From positions 3,755,289 to 3,819,288 of the forward strand of contig BCHX01000003.1 of assembly GCA_001599755.1 (NCBI GenBank): DNA of 64,000 nt. Direction: 5' to 3'. This document shows positions 58,706 through 64,000 of the stretch, in pieces (position 1 is the first letter of the stretch; every line of letters starts with the position of its first letter). Position numbers and translations under genes: made by a program. Source of the DNA: Gliomastix tumulicola. Its lineage: Eukaryota; Ascomycota; Sordariomycetes; Hypocreales; Bionectriaceae. The notes beneath the pieces were generated by a model. That model saw only the letters and a list, made by a program, of their open reading frames with translations, was not told where the DNA came from and made no database searches.

Positions 58706-60485
58706 CTAGATGACGCCGTCGAGCTTCCACTCGCCCCGCTGAGCCCTCTCCAGGACTTCCCTGCCCTTCTCCGTAAGCTCGGGCTTGCCGCCGTTGCCGG
58801 TGACGTGGGCGAAGAAGACGGGCTGGAAGGTGGTGCCGTCCTTCTCGCGCTGGCGGGCCTTCTCGCGCTGGGCCTCCTCGAGCTCGAGCTTGATGTTGGT
58901 GGCCTGGGAGAACTGCTTGGTATGGATGGCGTTGGTGACGCCGGACCAGAAGTGGAGGGACTCGTTGGGGGCCTGCTGGTCGTCCGGGGGCAGGATCTTG
59001 GGGGCGACGTGGAGGGGGCCGTTGTCGATGATGAGGTGCTGGTCCTCGGCTGGGACGTTGCGCTGTGATTGTGTTAGTGAATGGTTCCATTTCTGATGAG
59101 AAGAAGAACACTGGTCCAAGGGAACACATACGAAGGGCTTGGGTCCGAGAGAGAACGAGACCTTCTCCTTCCACGGCCCGCTCAGCCTGGCGAGGACGTC
59201 CTCCTCGGGCACATCCTGCACGCGCATCTTGTCGTCGTTCTCCGGATCGTACCTGAAGATGACGCCGTCGATCTTGTTGGTCGTCCTACCGAGCCACCCT
59301 TCCTCGACGTAGTGGAGGATCGCCTTGATGCCCGTCTTGGGGCACGTAATATACGCCATGTCGCTGACGGACACGCTCAGCGCGCCGCGCAGGATGCCGC
59401 CGAGGTACGCGGGCGGGTGGGTGAGCTGGTACTCCTCGCCGTCGCGGCGGTCGATGGTGATGAAGATGCCCATGTTGTGCTCCCCCGGCAGCACCTTGAC
59501 CGACGTGCCCGTGAAGCGCGCCGTGATCTGGTCGAACCCGCGGGCCGAGACCCCGCGCTCCGGGCAGCTGACGTGGAAGGCGCTGACGGGCGGGTGGTGC
59601 GACGTCTGCTCGGTGAGGTAGGAGATGAGGACGGGCTTCTGGGCCGAGGGCGTGCCGTGCGAGGGCACGGTCAGGGAGACGGAGGAGGAGTTCTTGCTGC
59701 TGCTGTCGGCCTTGGCGGCCGCCTTGAGCGCCGAGAGGCCGTCCTTGCCGGCGGCCGGGACGACGCGGAGGTCGGCTGTGCGGATCAGGGGGGCGTTGTC
59801 CTCGGCTTCCCAGTTACACTGTTTCCCATTGCCTCCATGTCAGTTGTTGTTGTTGTTGTTGTTGTTGTTTCGGAACGCCTCTCCTTCTCCCTCTCTTTGT
59901 TGGAGCGGTGGCGTAAACTCACCCTGAAGAACTCGCCGAGGACAGAGTTGTAGGGTTTGCACGGCCGGCCCTTGATGTACTTGAGGTCCTTGGTCAGCCA
60001 GAAGCGCACCACCTCGAGCATGCGGTCGAGGGGCTCGTCGGCCGTGCCAATGGCGGCAAAGGCGTTGGGGGCGTCGATGTAGTTCCAGTACTCGAGATTC
60101 GGCGTCGGTTCGAGGAGCTGGGACGGCAGCGAGAATCTAACTGCTGCGAGGTCGGAGACGCCGATGAATCTGCCCATCATGCGGTTCAGTCAGCAAACGT
60201 GTTCCTCCCATCCATCTCCTGAGTGCGTAGAAGGGAGCCCGGTTTCCCATCACGATCAGCCTCAGGGCAGGGATCCCCCCTTGACCGCCCACCCCCCTTC
60301 CAACAGCCCGATATCGCACAGGGGGGGGGGGGGGGGGGGGGGGGGTCAAAGACACTGGATGGAACAAGTAAGAAAGGGGTTGCTCACTTCTTGAGGATGC
60401 CGATGAATATCCTCAGCTTTCCGCCCTCGCTCTGCGTCTCCTCGGCCGGCGTGTCGACCTTGGGGGGCGGGTCGGTTGAAGCCAT
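58706..60485 (-). CDS. Oxysterol-binding protein of the short KES1/OSH4 type
   Basis: Cytosolic lipid-transfer protein expected to exchange sterol for phosphatidylinositol 4-phosphate between membranes. Exons 60388-60485, 59923-60169, 59132-59818 and 58706-59062 give 462 residues, near yeast Kes1 (434). There is no PH, ankyrin or FFAT region, only the ORD barrel. The lid-like start GGKLRIFIGILKKFIGVSDL precedes LPSQLLEPTPNLEYW, and the signature EQTSHHPPVSAF holds His189-His190, the PI4P-binding pair. PYNSVLGEFFRCNWEAEDN and the C-terminal Lys/Glu helix (QREKARQREKDG) also fit. Intron 1 (218 nt) holds a 25-nt homopolymer, intron 2 a GTT repeat, and intron 3 (69 nt) is a stop-free multiple of three, so its retention would add 23 residues. 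Confidence 0.94.
59843..59869. repeat. GTT microsatellite inside the oxysterol-binding protein intron 2
   Basis: Nine GTT units on the + strand (AAC on the gene's sense strand) within intron 59819-59922. Confidence 0.9.
60321..60345. repeat. 25-nt G homopolymer inside intron 1
   Basis: 25 consecutive G on the + strand, C on the gene's sense strand, within intron 60170-60387. It is the longest homopolymer in the window. The exact length is uncertain given sequencing limits. Confidence 0.85.
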
Positions 60486-63400
60486 GGTAGCTGATCTGGA
60501 GGGGTTGATGATGATGATGCTGCTTCGTGCTAATAGCGTCCGGGTACTACTACTAGAGCGGGAACAGAAGTGATAGAAATGATCCGGCCGTGGGATGGGG
60601 GAAGAGAAGAACCCTGAGACACGGAACAAGAGGGAAATAATAGTAGGTGGGCAGACAAGGGACGGGAAAGAACAGAGAACCTCGATAGATGCAAAAAAGA
60701 AAATATCTACGAACACGACTCAAGGCTGGCCCCAGGCTCTGCGGTCAGGGTCCCCCATTGAGCGTGAGACAGAGAGAGAGAGAGAGAGAGGGTCAGATAA
60801 AGCTGCACCTAAAAAAAAATCAAGTGACGTTGGCGAAGTACCTTTTGGGTTAGAGTTCGCGGCAAAAGGTACATGCCGGGGCAACAGCCAGCCACATGCG
60901 ATAACAGGGGAGGTACGTCACGTCCGCTGTGAGGGATGCCGCCACAGGAGCCCGCGATGCAAGGTACCCAGTACCTGGAGGCGGGTAGCCATGGAACCAG
61001 CAAATCCCCTGCCGGCTGCGCGGGCATTCCTAGCAGGTACTCGGTACCAGATACTGCTTCCAGACACCCCTCAGCCACAACCTGGCGGGCCTGTCTGTTA
61101 CTTAGTTCGCCGTGCATGACGAACGCCCAGGTTCAGGAACAGATTCACGCATTCAGTGCTTCATATCACAGTTCCTCTGAACTCGCTGTTTGACCCCCGT
61201 TAACTACATGCACTTTGAGCCATATATTTGCTCTGCACAATTGCCACCACTTTGAGGAAGAGGAGGGGGGGGGGAGAGTGCATTGATGCAGGTGCACATT
61301 CGCCGACCACAAAGGACCCCTCATCTGACGATCAATTCAGTGATAAGGCGTTATCTCGGAGGATGAAACGTGCTTGATAGATGCTTAGCCTCAACGTTCT
61401 CACCCAATCATCGGTGCACATGGCGGCGGAACACGGCTGACAGGCTCACCCGGCTCGACGCGCGCAGCAGGGCTGGCAAGTCATTGATAGCCTCTATCAT
61501 TGGCACGTGTAGTGCACCTTCGCCGGCGATTGGAATGATAGGCGCTTTGTGGCTCAGTGCAAGGGGGGCGCTGGCTTCCAGTCTCGTGGGTGATAATGGT
61601 CAGCGGATTCATGGAGGGGTAGTGGAACTTCGGGGGCCTTTGACAACGACAACAACGCGGGGCTACCCTGGAGAAGGTGTCAGACATGAGATGGGTTCTT
61701 GATAGCAAGAACGGCGGGAAACTCCGACCTTTTTTGCCTGAATGACATGAGGCAGTGAGGATAGTCTCTTGCCACTAAGAGGTGACAACTTCGCGTCTCA
61801 AAGCCCGAAGGCGAATCCCCAGGCTGAACAAGCATACCCTAGAGCACGATGGCAAAAGAAATATGGAAGGGCGTCTCGCCACCACTTCAACGCCGCCCTT
61901 CTCGGAGTAATTTCACGGGCACGAGTTAGAGCATGTCGGATGCCTCTGCTCCCGAAAGCCAGTTATCTTTTCGCCACACCGTAACATGTGTCCAGGCAAA
62001 GCAACCGGGCAAAGGCACGTTGGTACGTTAAGCATGGCAACCACGCAGTCGGCCGACTCTGCCGGGACACAGCATACGCGTAACCGAAGACCAGCCAGTA
62101 GATACTAGTAGGTTAGGTAAGTAGTAGGTACTAAGATATGTGATATAGGTCACCCAGGCATCTGGGACAACTAGAGGACAAGGCGGTCCAAACTCAGCGA
62201 ACATAACGGGCGCTGATCGACATGGCATTTGTGAAATCCGCGAGGAGCGACAGCGTCTAGCCGGGATGGGCAAATCTTGAAGAGTGCTGTGTGGTTGAGC
62301 GGTTGCCCACTCACAGTGACATTCGCGTGCAACGGACGTGCCATGGAGTATGTCACGCTTAATCAACGGCCGCCGCTGATTTTTTGAAAGTGATTCCATC
62401 GGAGCACCAGCTCCTTGCTGTAATAAACACAGCCTATTAGACCGCTATGATGTTCGATCGCCGGTGAAATCAGCATGAGGAGTCATTGTCCTGATCGCCG
62501 GAACACGCCGTGTCTGTAATGTATCGAGTTCAGACCGAGCAAGATCGCGTGGGCGTTGATGTCATGGTGCGAAAGGGGCGTGCAGATCCCCAGGACAGAG
62601 GGCACTTCTTCGGATCTCGAGAGTCAGAGGCCGGTGTGCTCGAGTGTGACGAGCCCTCGGTGTAATTCTGCGTCTGTAGCGCAGGCTAGGGAGCAGCTTC
62701 CCCGCATCCGCCACGGGAGAGTTGTCAGATGTGGCTGGGGAGTTTCTGTAAGAGCGCCACAGGCCACTGATGAGTAACGCCTGAACGGGGGAAGGTCCAG
62801 TGTGCTGCCAGCGCTGGGCTGTACCCAGAACGCTGTACCCGGACTGTAATAACTAACGGGACGAAAAACGGACTTAGGGAGAGACATCTCGTGTGTGAGT
62901 GCGAGCCTGCTAAGTGCGAGTTGGTACACCCAAGTACCTCCCGCCAAGCTACGCCGACATTTGTCGGGGCGGAGTAAACCCTCCGGCGGGGAGCATGATG
63001 CATCCCTTTGGAATCTGGTCTGCAATGCTGCTTTTTAACTTTTCTTTTTCTGCTTCTTTTCCATTCGCGTCGTGGCATCTGTCAAGAGGATTCAGGGTCG
63101 ATCAGATCCCCTCCCCTCGCCCATCGGGCTTTTCTTACTGCATCAGCTTGTTCGCCCTGGCTGAGCCGAATGGAACGGAGAGAGAGAGGGGAAGAGGAGG
63201 AGAACGAGCCAGGTTTGCCTGAACCCGCCCTGCCGCAGCGGGTGAGACGCGCTCCCTGTGACTGTGAGATGTCCGAGTGCGAGCCAGGTTATCGGCCGTC
63301 TTCTAGTATTCATCTGGTGAACACGCGTATCGCTAGGCAACTCCCACTCAACAACCTTGCCCGTTCACTCTAGCGGCTTCCGAAACGTGAACCTACCGGA

Positions 63401-64000
63401 CGGTACCATCCGTTTTCTGTCCGCTGATAATACCATCTTTCCTGGTAAGACCTAAGACGGTTTCCCCCCCTGTTGGGGTGGTGAGCTGCCACGGGTTGAT
63501 AAAATGAGGGGGAAAATGGACGCCCGTCCGCCGCGGTCGAGGCCCTGGCAATGTCTGGGAAAGTTGGATCGCTCTGACATGTCGTGATCCTTCGCCCTTG
63601 ACTGGCGCTGTCTCTGGGGGGGAAGCATCGTGCCGTTGTGTAGCGCATCGTACTCGCCCATTTACTCGATGGCCGGACGCCCGTCTGCAGGCTGTGAATC
63701 GGAGTCGTAACTACGGCCTGTCTCCCTCTCTCTCTGTCTGCGTCTCGTCCGGGCCCGACGCCCCTGTCCCATGGGACGATCGGCCCAAGCGGAAGGGCCA
63801 CCTGGGAAGTCAGTTCAGAGGAGACGGGGGGGACCAGCAGAAGCAACGGGGGGAAGTAAGTACCTGCGAGTACCAGCTGAAGAGGAGAGGGGGGGGGGGA
63901 GCCACCAACTGCTACCGCTCCGGGCATCCTGCAGCGTTGCCCTTGTGAAACTTCGCACCGGCCCCATGCACCCTGAGGAAGCAAAGCACCTCGCTCGGCC
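60486..64000. other. Right-end gene-free region upstream of the oxysterol-binding protein gene
   Basis: 3.5 kb without a supported gene. The left part should hold the promoter (GA repeat 60770-60790, A-run at 60811-60819). It then carries many GTACC words and a strong hairpin (60838-60872), TACTAGTA (62103-62110), a G-run (61266-61274) and, near 62954-62967, a CCGACA/TGTCGG hairpin. The 204-codon minus frame at 63370-63984 is Pro/Arg-rich without a domain and is treated as chance, although a gene beginning beyond the edge cannot be excluded. Confidence 0.45.
60838..60872. repeat. Perfect 10-bp inverted repeat with GTACC ends
   Basis: GTACCTTTTG (60838-60847) and CAAAAGGTAC (60863-60872) are exact reverse complements around a 15-nt loop. 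They lie within a 230-bp patch rich in GGTAC and GTACC words. Confidence 0.85.

Noticed and set aside
63370..63984. 204-codon minus-strand frame at the right edge
   Set aside because: Pro/Arg/Ser-rich with no domain and several homopolymers; it may be cut by the edge but nothing supports it.
1..64000. Transposons, CRISPR arrays or a secondary-metabolite cluster
   Set aside because: No transposase, reverse transcriptase, long terminal repeats, spaced repeats, or polyketide/peptide synthase domains were seen in any frame.

Overview
This window is nuclear DNA from a filamentous ascomycete, most likely a Sordariomycete-type Pezizomycotina; the genus is not decidable from the sequence. The evidence is the many short introns (mostly 50-100 nt, with GT...AG ends and CTAAC/CTGAC-like branch sites), GC-rich third codon positions, pyrimidine-rich 5' leaders, and a gene set that includes a Zn2Cys6 regulator, Argonaute and the AUR1-type sphingolipid enzyme. 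I support 18 protein-coding genes, one of them cut by the left edge. I see no rRNA, tRNA, CRISPR array or intact mobile element. All multi-exon models below were spliced by hand, and each gives a continuous reading frame.

Layout from left to right (strand in brackets): partial CaM-kinase (+); AUR1 inositol phosphorylceramide synthase (-); a 5-kb gene-free stretch; RPA34-like RNA polymerase I subunit (-), divergent from GRC3 polynucleotide kinase (+); Zn2Cys6 transcription factor (+), tail to tail with a secreted protein-arginine deiminase (-); SRO7/tomosyn-type exocytosis protein (-), divergent from Argonaute (+); TMA16 ribosome-biogenesis factor (-), divergent from EXO1 nuclease (+); ariadne-type RBR ubiquitin ligase (-); mitochondrial 1-Cys peroxiredoxin (-); a 3.8-kb non-coding stretch; RasGAP (+); small EthD-like protein (+); ASF1 histone chaperone (-), divergent from RNA14 (+); MAM33/p32 mitochondrial acidic protein (+); KES1-like oxysterol-binding protein (-); then 3.5 kb without a gene.

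Most genes are conserved housekeeping genes with no operon-like logic. Two head-to-head pairs do make functional sense. RPA34 and GRC3 both serve rRNA synthesis and processing and share a 490-bp promoter interval. EXO1, a replication and repair nuclease, has three ACGCGT (MluI cell-cycle box) sites in its promoter. The least ordinary gene is the secreted arginine deiminase at 17303-19214: it keeps all four catalytic residues known from vertebrate PADs and sits behind a signal peptide and a TATA box.

The non-coding DNA is not featureless. It carries a dispersed family of GTACC-containing palindromes and hairpins, six copies of the palindrome TACTAGTA (all outside coding exons), several long G/C homopolymers (one of 25 nt inside an intron), and simple repeats. 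Four single Ns mark unresolved consensus bases, three of them beside homopolymers.
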